Positions 1 to 5,494 of a stretch of 6,989 nucleotides of DNA are shown in pieces. The notes under the pieces are model-generated. The model was not told the origin of the DNA, searched no databases, and saw only the letters and a list, made by a program, of their open reading frames with translations. This DNA is from Dehalococcoidales bacterium (GTDB taxonomy: Bacteria > Chloroflexota > Dehalococcoidia > Dehalococcoidales > UBA2162), in assembly GCA_020354275.1 (NCBI GenBank), contig CP070645.1:735493-742481 (forward strand), read 5' to 3'. The position numbers and the translations under genes are program-made. Numbering within the stretch: position 1 is the stretch's first letter; each line of letters starts with the position of its first letter.

Positions 1-1
1 G

Positions 2-886
2 ATGATATCAGATGCCATTGATTATAAGAACAGGGGATGGCTTTCCGTTCTTGAGGGAAAGATGCTGGTGCTGATCTTTGAGAAGCCATCTTTGAGGACC
101 AGGGTCAGCTTTGAAGTAGCCATGCGGCAGTTGGGTGGGCAGGTGCTCTACCTCTCTCCGGCCGAGGTGGGTCTGGGGGAGAGGGAGTCTGTTCCTGATA
201 TTGCCCGGGTGCTCAGCCGTTATGCCGATGCCATCGTCGCCCGTACTTTTTCCCACAAAACGCTCGAGGTTATGAGCGAATATTCCGATGTACCGCTAAT
301 TAACGCCCTCTCTGACCTGGAACACCCCTGCCAGGCACTGGCTGACCTGCTGACCATCTACGAAAAGAAGGGCGAACTGCATGATTTGACCCTGGCCTAT
401 TTAGGCGACGGTAACAATGTGGCTCACAGCCTGTTACTGGGGGCCTCGCTAACCGGTATGAATTTTAGGATTGCTTCACCGGCCGGTTATACCGTCAGGC
501 CGGAAATACTGCAACTGGCTCAGGACTACGGGGTGACCCATGGTTCCCGGATATTCAGTACCAGAGAACCTGAGCTGGCCGTTAACGGAGTTGATATCGT
601 CTATACCGATGTATGGACAAGCATGGGGCAGGAAACCCAGGCCGATGAGAGACGGGCAATATTTACCGGTTATCAGGTTGATAGTAAATTAATGTCTCTA
701 GCCAAAGATGATGCTATACTGATGCACCCCTTACCGGCTCATCGCGGGGAAGAGGTATCGGAGGATATATTAGATAGTCTCCAGTCAGTGGTATTTGACC
801 AGGCTGAGAACAGGATGCACCTGCAGAAAGCACTGCTGGCGTACATACTGGGCGGTCTGGTAATGCCGCTGGGTGGCTATCGATAG
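2..886 (+). CDS. argF: Ornithine carbamoyltransferase, 5'-truncated by the window edge
   Basis: This cytoplasmic enzyme joins carbamoyl phosphate to ornithine to give citrulline in arginine synthesis. The 294 visible residues show the family motifs in order: the carbamoyl-phosphate loop SLRTR (residues 30-34), HPCQ (108-111), GDGNN (135-139), DVWTSMG (203-209, the SMG ornithine loop) and HPLPAHRGEE (242-251). The family is usually a little over 300 residues and has an N-terminal helix before the LEGK segment, so roughly 20 residues probably lie left of the window. The ATG at position 2 is therefore unlikely to be the true start. The C-terminal segment with RMHLQKALL is intact and the frame ends with TAG at 884-886. 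Proline 243 stands where most ornithine enzymes have the cysteine of HCLP. The SMG loop and the DGNN segment still favour ornithine over aspartate as substrate. The next gene begins 10 nt downstream. Confidence 0.93.
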   Translation: MISDAIDYKNRGWLSVLEGKMLVLIFEKPSLRTRVSFEVAMRQLGGQVLYLSPAEVGLGERESVPDIARVLSRYADAIVARTFSHKTLEVMSEYSDVPLINALSDLEHPCQALADLLTIYEKKGELHDLTLAYLGDGNNVAHSLLLGASLTGMNFRIASPAGYTVRPEILQLAQDYGVTHGSRIFSTREPELAVNGVDIVYTDVWTSMGQETQADERRAIFTGYQVDSKLMSLAKDDAILMHPLPAHRGEEVSEDILDSLQSVVFDQAENRMHLQKALLAYILGGLVMPLGGYR

Positions 887-890
887 GGGG
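885..890 (+). promoter_or_regulatory. Ribosome binding site AGGGGG that sets the start of the next gene
   Basis: AGGGGG overlaps the argF stop codon and lies 6 nt before the ATG at 897. An earlier in-frame ATG at 873 would sit inside argF with no comparable purine run at the right distance, so 897 is the better start. Confidence 0.7.
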
Positions 891-896
891 AAATAT

Positions 897-1628
897 ATGG
901 TCAGGATATTTAATATAATAGTGACCTGGGGTTGGTGCCCTATTCTGATAACGGTGCTGGCTTTACTTGGAGTTGTTTACCAGTGGCCTATGGAACTAGT
1001 GGCCCCAGTTCTCGGCGTTGTCCTGGTAATCGGTCTGGTAGTGGCTGTAATCAGCGCCAGAGAGCAGCAGCTAGAGCGTTCATCACAGAGATTGAAGCAG
1101 CTGGCCGGTTATTTCAACCGGCGGTTTATGGGCAGTTCTTCGCTGTCTATCTTCACCATCATCGATACCCTGTATAATGTCGATAATCCCCAGCTGTGGG
1201 ACTGGGCACGGGCCTGTGATATGTCGCAGCGGGTCTTTAATACCTGGTATAACGCCTTCATTGACCGCTTGGAGAGTGACACCCGCACCGGCCGGTTCAG
1301 TATTTACCTGCGTATCTACCTTAATGAATTCTGGTCGGCCAATAACCTTTACTATGAGTTTATTGAGCAGTTCCATGATATCGCCGAGAAGGTTGAAATC
1401 CCGGTATCAATTATTGACCAGTTCAACCGGTTTGCCATGGAGTACAACACCTTCGCCGGCAGCTTCCAGGAAACTATTGCCGAGTTAAAAAGGGTTGCCA
1501 GAACCGAAATAGAACCCCCCAGTGTAAAGATGGTCAGTGAACTGGTGGCAGTCAAACCAGTTCCTAAAAGTCAGGATCGGGAGGCAAAACCTACCCGGAC
1601 TACCCAAGGGGGAGGGTATTACATGTAG
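897..1628 (+). CDS. Unrecognised protein with two N-terminal membrane helices
   Basis: I do not recognise this 243-residue protein. Residues about 9-28 and 34-54 are hydrophobic and form a probable helical hairpin. The segment after it begins with AREQQLERSSQRLKQ, which is charged and helical, so both ends are probably cytoplasmic. Residues 70-205 form a soluble, aromatic-rich, probably all-helical domain, with WDWARACD at 101-108, YLRIYLNEFW at 137-146 and a terminal helix ending TIAELKRVARTEIEPP. The last 35 residues are rich in Pro, Lys, Gln and Gly and look disordered. No catalytic signature, metal site or nucleotide loop is visible. The start at 897 follows the AGGGGG at 885-890; an in-frame ATG at 873 would add eight residues. 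The 10-nt spacing suggests co-transcription with argF, but nothing links it to arginine synthesis. I am confident that it is a real gene and have no basis for a function. Confidence 0.8.
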   Translation: MVRIFNIIVTWGWCPILITVLALLGVVYQWPMELVAPVLGVVLVIGLVVAVISAREQQLERSSQRLKQLAGYFNRRFMGSSSLSIFTIIDTLYNVDNPQLWDWARACDMSQRVFNTWYNAFIDRLESDTRTGRFSIYLRIYLNEFWSANNLYYEFIEQFHDIAEKVEIPVSIIDQFNRFAMEYNTFAGSFQETIAELKRVARTEIEPPSVKMVSELVAVKPVPKSQDREAKPTRTTQGGGYYM

Positions 1629-1671
1629 GGGGCTGTCCCGGCAGGGCCAGGACGAGGCTTTGGCCTGTGAT

Positions 1672-1721
1672 AGTACATTGAAGGTTAAATGCTCGGGAGT
1701 GGTGGGAAGTTGAAATGTACT
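1672..1721. repeat. 8-bp perfect inverted repeat before the small membrane-protein genes
   Basis: AGTACATT at 1672-1679 is the exact reverse complement of AATGTACT at 1714-1721, with a 34-nt spacer. It lies in the only gap above 100 nt on the + strand and ends 11 nt before the GAGGTG ribosome binding site. The arms could pair in RNA or form an operator, but an 8-bp match in a gap of this size can also arise by chance. No T-tract follows, so it is not an intrinsic terminator. Confidence 0.35.
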
Positions 1722-1732
1722 GGCTTTTATTA

Positions 1733-1738
1733 GAGGTG
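1733..1738 (+). promoter_or_regulatory. Ribosome binding site GAGGTG for the first small membrane protein
   Basis: GAGGTG lies 5 nt before the GTG at 1744 but only 2 nt before the GTG at 1741. The spacing favours 1744. The neighbouring paralog, which starts MRRLAV, also supports 1744, since that start gives MKKLAV. Confidence 0.6.
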
Positions 1739-1743
1739 CCGTG

Positions 1744-2046
1744 GTGAAAAAACTGGCTGTTACCCAAGTCTTGCTGGGAGTCACTGTTATCGCTTATCTT
1801 CTTTCCTGGGCTAGCTGGATAAGTCCCGGTTATCATATTCATGAGGGGTTGATACCAGGAACTGATATGATACTGCATTGTATGGCACTCCTCAAGCCAG
1901 CCCCGCTGTTACCAGCCTGGTCATTAGTGTTTCTCACCCTCGGTCTGGCGGTGACTGGCTGCGGTATGTTGCAGTATTTCGAAGCCAGGCGCCAGGCGAA
2001 AGGTAAGGAGAACGAGGAGGGTGATAGCGGGGTAGTGGAAGCGTGA
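1744..2046 (+). CDS. Small two-helix membrane protein, first of a tandem paralog pair
   Basis: This is a 100-residue protein of unknown function. A short basic N-terminus (MKKLAV) leads into a membrane helix at about 5-24. A loop at 25-56 contains His31, His33, His45 and Cys46. A second helix spans about 57-78 and ends in GCG (72-74), followed by a charged tail with ARRQAKGK and several acidic residues. By the positive-inside rule both ends are cytoplasmic and the loop faces outward. The start is placed at GTG 1744 rather than the adjacent GTG 1741 because of ribosome-binding-site spacing and alignment with the next gene. The two proteins share 8 of their first 12 residues and a second-helix pattern GCGxxQxxxAR. 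The stop overlaps the next start in GTGA (2043-2046), so the two are probably translationally coupled. A longer antisense frame (1839-2381) covers this gene but lacks this support. Confidence 0.75.
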   Translation: MKKLAVTQVLLGVTVIAYLLSWASWISPGYHIHEGLIPGTDMILHCMALLKPAPLLPAWSLVFLTLGLAVTGCGMLQYFEARRQAKGKENEEGDSGVVEA

Positions 2047-2315
2047 GAAGGCTGGCTGTTGTCCAGGTTGTGCTGGGGGCGCTCATTATCGGTGCGCTGG
2101 TATGGTTTATCGGCTGGGTTGAGTATGACTACGGTTCTTTTACCGAAATTGTAGATAATCCGGCAGGAGGTGGTACTGTAGAGGTGGAAATGAATCCCGT
2201 GCCAGGGTGGGTTATTAAGATGGTTACCTGGAAAGCGGCCGGTTTTGTGCTTGGTATATCCGTACTCGGTTGCGGGTTGGCTCAGTGGGTCAGAGCCAGG
2301 GAGGTCACAAAATGA
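2043..2315 (+). CDS. Small two-helix membrane protein, second of a tandem paralog pair
   Basis: This 90-residue protein of unknown function has the same plan as its upstream neighbour: a basic start (MRRLAVVQVVLG), a helix at about 5-25, an outward loop at 26-64, a second helix at about 65-83 with GCG at 76-78, and a short basic cytoplasmic end (RAREVTK). The loop differs strongly from the first paralog. It is acidic and Gly-rich (EYDYG, PAGGGTVEVEM) and has no cysteine or histidine, so the two copies have diverged mainly in the exposed part. GTG 2043 is the start because it gives the paralogous N-terminus and lies in the GTGA overlap. The stop TGA (2313-2315) overlaps the ATG of the lipoprotein gene. 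Translational coupling on both sides suggests that the three proteins are made together and may form a membrane complex, which is an inference. Confidence 0.78.
   Translation: MRRLAVVQVVLGALIIGALVWFIGWVEYDYGSFTEIVDNPAGGGTVEVEMNPVPGWVIKMVTWKAAGFVLGISVLGCGLAQWVRAREVTK
2298..2303 (+). promoter_or_regulatory. Ribosome binding site GGGAGG for the DUF4349 lipoprotein
   Basis: GGGAGG lies 8 nt before ATG 2312. It supports this start over an in-frame GTG-type or ATG-type start further upstream (2270), which would add 14 polar residues ahead of an otherwise typical signal peptide. Confidence 0.7.
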
Positions 2316-3454
2316 AAAGGCTGATAATAGTGCTGGTGTCGGTAATATGCCTGCTGGCGTCTGTTTCCTGCAGGGCGGCACCTGAAAGAGATAAAGATAA
2401 TGACGGAATAGGGGTAGACCGGGAAACTTCAGGAACAGACGAAGACTGGGAATATACTGAAGAAGATTTTATGTCAGAGGCGGAAGAAGAATCACCGGTG
2501 CTGATAACACAAGCGGCCCTTGGTGAGTCCTGGGCCGCTGAGCGTATGATAATCCGCCGGGGTAATATGTCGCTGGCAGTGGCGGATATTTCTACTGCCA
2601 TAGACCAGATTACTGTCATGGCTGCCGATCTTGGCGGTTATGTGGTCAATTCACGGGTATGGAAGGAGAGGGAAAGGCTATTCGGCGATATCTCCATTCG
2701 TGTGCCGGCTGGTTATTTTAGTGAGGCTATGAATATGCTCCGTGACCTGGCAGTTGATGTCACCTTTGAACAGACCTCAAGTCAGGATGTAACCGAGGAG
2801 TATGTTGACCTGAGCGCCAAACTGCAGAACCTTGAGGCAACGGAAGAGCAGTTACTCAAGATAATGGAGAAGGCAGAGACGGTAGAGGATATTCTTGATG
2901 TTCAGCGCGAGCTCTCCCGGACAAGGGGCGAAATCGAGCAGACGAAAGGCCGCATGCAATACCTGGAACGGACATCATCCACCTCACTTATTGAGGTGCG
3001 CCTGGAGCAGTCCGAGCTTGATATCGAATTACGCGCCAACAAGACGAGTGTAGATGAGGGTGAGAAGGTCAGGTTTTACGGTGAAGCCTTCGGTGGCTTC
3101 CCTCCCTACAGCTACCAGTGGGACTTCGGTGACAAAAATACCAGCACTGAGGAGAATCCGGTGCATACTTACAGGAGTGACGGAAGCTATACGGTGTCAC
3201 TCACCGTGACCGATGACCGCGGTAACACCGACAACGAGACCAGAACCGATTATATCACCGTACTCCCCGGCTGGAGTGCTGGCAGTATTGCCAGTGGGGC
3301 CTGGAATGGATTGGTTACCTTCGGTCAGGTTTTGGCCGATATATTTATCTGGATTGGTATTTTCAGCCCTGTCTGGATAGTCCTCGGTGGAGTGGCCTAC
3401 TGGTGGTATCGTCGCCAAAGGAAAAAGGGTACCGGAACTGAGGACTTGCCCTGA
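2312..3454 (+). CDS. DUF4349-family lipoprotein with an inserted PKD domain and C-terminal membrane anchor
   Basis: This is a 380-residue envelope protein. Residues 1-20 form a lipoprotein-like signal (MKRLIIVLVSVICLL, then SVSC with Cys20 as the likely lipidated residue). Ser17 at the -3 position is not the usual Leu, Val or Ile, so lipidation is probable rather than certain. A Glu/Asp-rich linker follows (24-60). Residues 78-235 match DUF4349 as I know it: RMIIRRGNMSL at the front, GGYV, ISIRVPAGYF, a VTEEYVDLSAKL segment, a long coiled-coil stretch (about 163-222) and a closing strand SLIEVRLE. Residues 238-317 are a PKD domain with WDFGD (270-274), ENPVHTY (281-287) and GSYTVSLTV. Then comes a linker, a membrane helix (about 341-366) and a basic tail YRRQRKK. 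The body would be outside the cell, tethered at both ends. Known DUF4349 proteins lack an established biochemical activity. The start is set by the GGGAGG site and the ATGA overlap with the preceding gene. Confidence 0.88.
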   Translation: MKRLIIVLVSVICLLASVSCRAAPERDKDNDGIGVDRETSGTDEDWEYTEEDFMSEAEEESPVLITQAALGESWAAERMIIRRGNMSLAVADISTAIDQITVMAADLGGYVVNSRVWKERERLFGDISIRVPAGYFSEAMNMLRDLAVDVTFEQTSSQDVTEEYVDLSAKLQNLEATEEQLLKIMEKAETVEDILDVQRELSRTRGEIEQTKGRMQYLERTSSTSLIEVRLEQSELDIELRANKTSVDEGEKVRFYGEAFGGFPPYSYQWDFGDKNTSTEENPVHTYRSDGSYTVSLTVTDDRGNTDNETRTDYITVLPGWSAGSIASGAWNGLVTFGQVLADIFIWIGIFSPVWIVLGGVAYWWYRRQRKKGTGTEDLP

Positions 3455-3491
3455 AGAAATGGTGTTACCGGCAGGGGGTTATATATAGACA

Positions 3492-4808
3492 ATGGCAAAT
3501 AAACCTTTAGTAGCTATCATAGGAAGACAGAATGTGGGTAAGTCCACGTTGCTAAACCGGCTGGCGCGGAAGAGGGTTGCCATTGTCGAAGACCTGCCCG
3601 GCACCACTCGTGACCGCATACTGGCTGACATATCATGGCAGGATAGAGAGTTTACTGTGATAGATACCGGCGGGTTACAATGGAGGCCCGAGTCGGCCGT
3701 TGACCAGGGGGTGAAGGAACAGGTAAAAGTAGCTATTAACGAGGCTGATGTTATTGTATTGATGGTGGATGTCAGGGATGGGGTTACCCCATATGATATG
3801 GAGATAGCCGATATGCTCCATCGGGCGGGTAAACCGGTGGTTCTGGTGGCCAATAAGACCGACAACACTAAGCTGGAAAGCGGCGCGGTAGATTTTTACC
3901 GGCTGGGGTTGGGTGAGCCGCTGGCAATATCAGCCTATCATGCCCGGGGCACTGATGAACTGATGGACAGGATTATTGCTTTGCTGCCGGTGACCACGCT
4001 GGCAGAAGGTGAAAAGGAGGTTATCAATGTGGCCATTGTCGGCCGGCCAAATGTTGGCAAGTCGATGCTTCTTAACGCCATGCTGGGTGAAAAACGGGCT
4101 ATTGTTGACGATACGCCCGGAACCACACGCGATGCCATAGACACGTTATTTGACTTTCAGGGCCAAAGTGTGCTAGTTATTGATACCGCTGGTATCAGGC
4201 GGCGGGGACGGTTGGGAGTGGGGGTGGAAAGATATAGTGTAATTAGGGCTCAACAGGCCATTGATAGGGCCGATGTAGCTTTATTGGTAATTGATGCTAC
4301 CGAGCCACTTACGGCTCAAGATATGCATATTGCTGGTTACGTTGAGCAAGCGGCTAAAGGAATTGTGCTGATTATTAATAAATGGGACCTGGTGCCTGAT
4401 AAGAACCTGACACTGTGGAATAGATACATCAGGAGCCAGCTCAAATTTATGCCATATGCAGTGGTGCAATATACTTCGGCTAAACTTGGTCAGGGGGTAG
4501 ACAGAGTTATGCCCCAGGTGTGCCAGGTTTATCAGGAGAGGTTAAAAAGGTTACCAACGCCTGTTGTCAACAGCGTGGTTCAGCAGGCGGTGGCTGAGCA
4601 CGGCCCCCCACGTAGCGGTAGTAAGCGTTTAAAGATCCTGTATGCTACTCAGGCGGATACCAATCCTCCCACTTTTGTCTTCTTTGTCAATGATACCAAA
4701 CTGATGCATTTCTCTTATCAACGCTACCTGGAAAACAAGCTGCGTCAGTCTTTTGGTTTCATTGGTACCCCGATTCGGATAGTCTTAAAGAAAAGGGGTG
4801 AGTCATGA
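3492..4808 (+). CDS. der: Ribosome assembly GTPase Der (EngA)
   Basis: Der is an essential GTPase with two tandem G domains that helps 50S subunit maturation in the cytoplasm. The 438 residues match the usual length. The first G domain has GRQNVGKS (11-18), DLPGTTRD (34-41), DTGG (58-61) and NKTD (121-124). The second has GRPNVGKS (184-191), DTPGTTRD (207-214), DTAG (231-234) and NKWD (296-299). The KH-like C-terminal domain covers about 350-438, with FVNDTKLMHFSYQRYLENKLR and the closing G-TPIRIVLKKR typical of the family. Gln13 replaces the usual Pro in the first P-loop, while the lysine and serine needed for phosphate and magnesium are intact. The start is fixed by a TAG codon just upstream in frame (3486-3488). 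The nearest purine run, AGGGGG at 3473-3478, is 13 nt away, which is longer than ideal. The stop overlaps the plsY start in ATGA. Confidence 0.97.
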   Translation: MANKPLVAIIGRQNVGKSTLLNRLARKRVAIVEDLPGTTRDRILADISWQDREFTVIDTGGLQWRPESAVDQGVKEQVKVAINEADVIVLMVDVRDGVTPYDMEIADMLHRAGKPVVLVANKTDNTKLESGAVDFYRLGLGEPLAISAYHARGTDELMDRIIALLPVTTLAEGEKEVINVAIVGRPNVGKSMLLNAMLGEKRAIVDDTPGTTRDAIDTLFDFQGQSVLVIDTAGIRRRGRLGVGVERYSVIRAQQAIDRADVALLVIDATEPLTAQDMHIAGYVEQAAKGIVLIINKWDLVPDKNLTLWNRYIRSQLKFMPYAVVQYTSAKLGQGVDRVMPQVCQVYQERLKRLPTPVVNSVVQQAVAEHGPPRSGSKRLKILYATQADTNPPTFVFFVNDTKLMHFSYQRYLENKLRQSFGFIGTPIRIVLKKRGES

Positions 4809-5491
4809 TAGTTGCTAAGTTTGCTGCGGTGATTATACTGGGGTACCTCCTGGGCTCTATTCCTATAGGAATACTGATAACAAAACGGTTCAGTCGGGTG
4901 GATGTTACCGAGTATGGTAGTGGCAAGACGGGGGCAACAAATGTCTTGCGCGTTGCCGGCAAGAAGGTAGCTGCTTTGGTGCTTGCTCTTGACGTGTTAA
5001 AGGGAGCACTAGCAGTGCTATTTGCCGGTTTAATAATTGGCCGTGAATACCTGGTGGTAGGTGATATCGGCCTAGGGGTAATCTTCGGGCAGTGTTTGGC
5101 GGCTCTGGCGGCTATGGCGGGGCATAACTGGTCGATATTCCTTAAGTTCCGGGGTGGGAGGGGTGTTGCCACCTTCTTTGGAGGTTTGATGGCTCTATGT
5201 CCGGTGGTGGCCATATTTGGTGGCGAGGTTTTTATTATTGGTGTTGGTTTGAGCAGGTTTGCCTCCCTGGGCTCCATCTCGGGAGTTGTTGGCACTTATA
5301 CCATACTGGTGCCCCTTACCATTCTAAATGGTTTCCCCATCGAATATCTGATTTATGCCTTAATTGGCACAATAGCAATTATCGTAATGCATAAGGACAA
5401 TATCGCCAGATTGCTTGCCGGCAGGGAACGCAAGCTGGGTGATGAACCTGAGAAGATAGAATTACCACCAACTGAGAATAGTTTAGGCTAA
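4805..5491 (+). CDS. plsY: Acyl-phosphate:glycerol-3-phosphate acyltransferase PlsY
   Basis: PlsY is an integral membrane enzyme that transfers an acyl chain from acyl phosphate (made by PlsX) to the 1-position of glycerol-3-phosphate, giving lysophosphatidic acid. The 228 residues contain several hydrophobic helices (about 5-25, 52-80, 86-105, 120-147, 155-175, 178-195). The three conserved cytoplasmic motifs are present: GSIPIG (17-22) with GSGKTGATNVLR (38-49), then GHNWSIFLKFRGGRGVAT (106-123) and HKDNIARLLAGRERKLG (196-212). Lys41 replaces the Asn of the common GSGN form. A hydrophilic tail of about 16 residues follows the last motif. The ATG overlaps the der stop (ATGA), and an AGGGG run at 4794-4798 lies 6 nt upstream. 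Its substrate is the product of GpsA, encoded immediately downstream. Confidence 0.96.
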   Translation: MIVAKFAAVIILGYLLGSIPIGILITKRFSRVDVTEYGSGKTGATNVLRVAGKKVAALVLALDVLKGALAVLFAGLIIGREYLVVGDIGLGVIFGQCLAALAAMAGHNWSIFLKFRGGRGVATFFGGLMALCPVVAIFGGEVFIIGVGLSRFASLGSISGVVGTYTILVPLTILNGFPIEYLIYALIGTIAIIVMHKDNIARLLAGRERKLGDEPEKIELPPTENSLG

Positions 5492-5494
5492 AAT

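Noticed and set aside
1642..1667. GC-rich hairpin CAGGGCCA ... TGGCCTG after the first unknown gene, tested as a terminator
   Set aside because: The stem has a bulged G and an 11-nt loop, and the following bases (TGATAGTACATT) contain no T-tract.
1678..1733. Promoter-like TTGAAG and TTGAAA boxes upstream of the small membrane proteins
   Set aside because: No -10 hexamer occurs at 16-18 nt from either box; the nearest AT-rich stretch after TTGAAA is about 12 nt away.
1689..1733. A 14-codon open frame in the gap before the small membrane proteins
   Set aside because: It is too short, has no convincing ribosome binding site, and its peptide shows no leader-peptide character such as repeated regulatory codons.
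1839..2381. Antisense open frame of 180 codons covering the two small membrane-protein genes
   Set aside because: Its product is rich in Pro, Ser, Thr and His with no domain or membrane pattern, and its frame crosses two coupled + strand genes that show paralogy, ribosome binding sites and overlapping stop/start codons.
3446..3487. Possible promoter before der (TTGCCC or TTACCG with TATATA)
   Set aside because: Spacings do not fit: TTACCG to TATATA is 11 nt, and TTGCCC has no -10 match at 17 nt.
4759..5295. Antisense open frame of 178 codons opposite der and plsY
   Set aside because: It lies opposite clear PlsY motifs. The product is low-complexity (Pro, Thr, Ala, Lys) and is an expected mirror of a Gly/Val/Leu-rich membrane protein.
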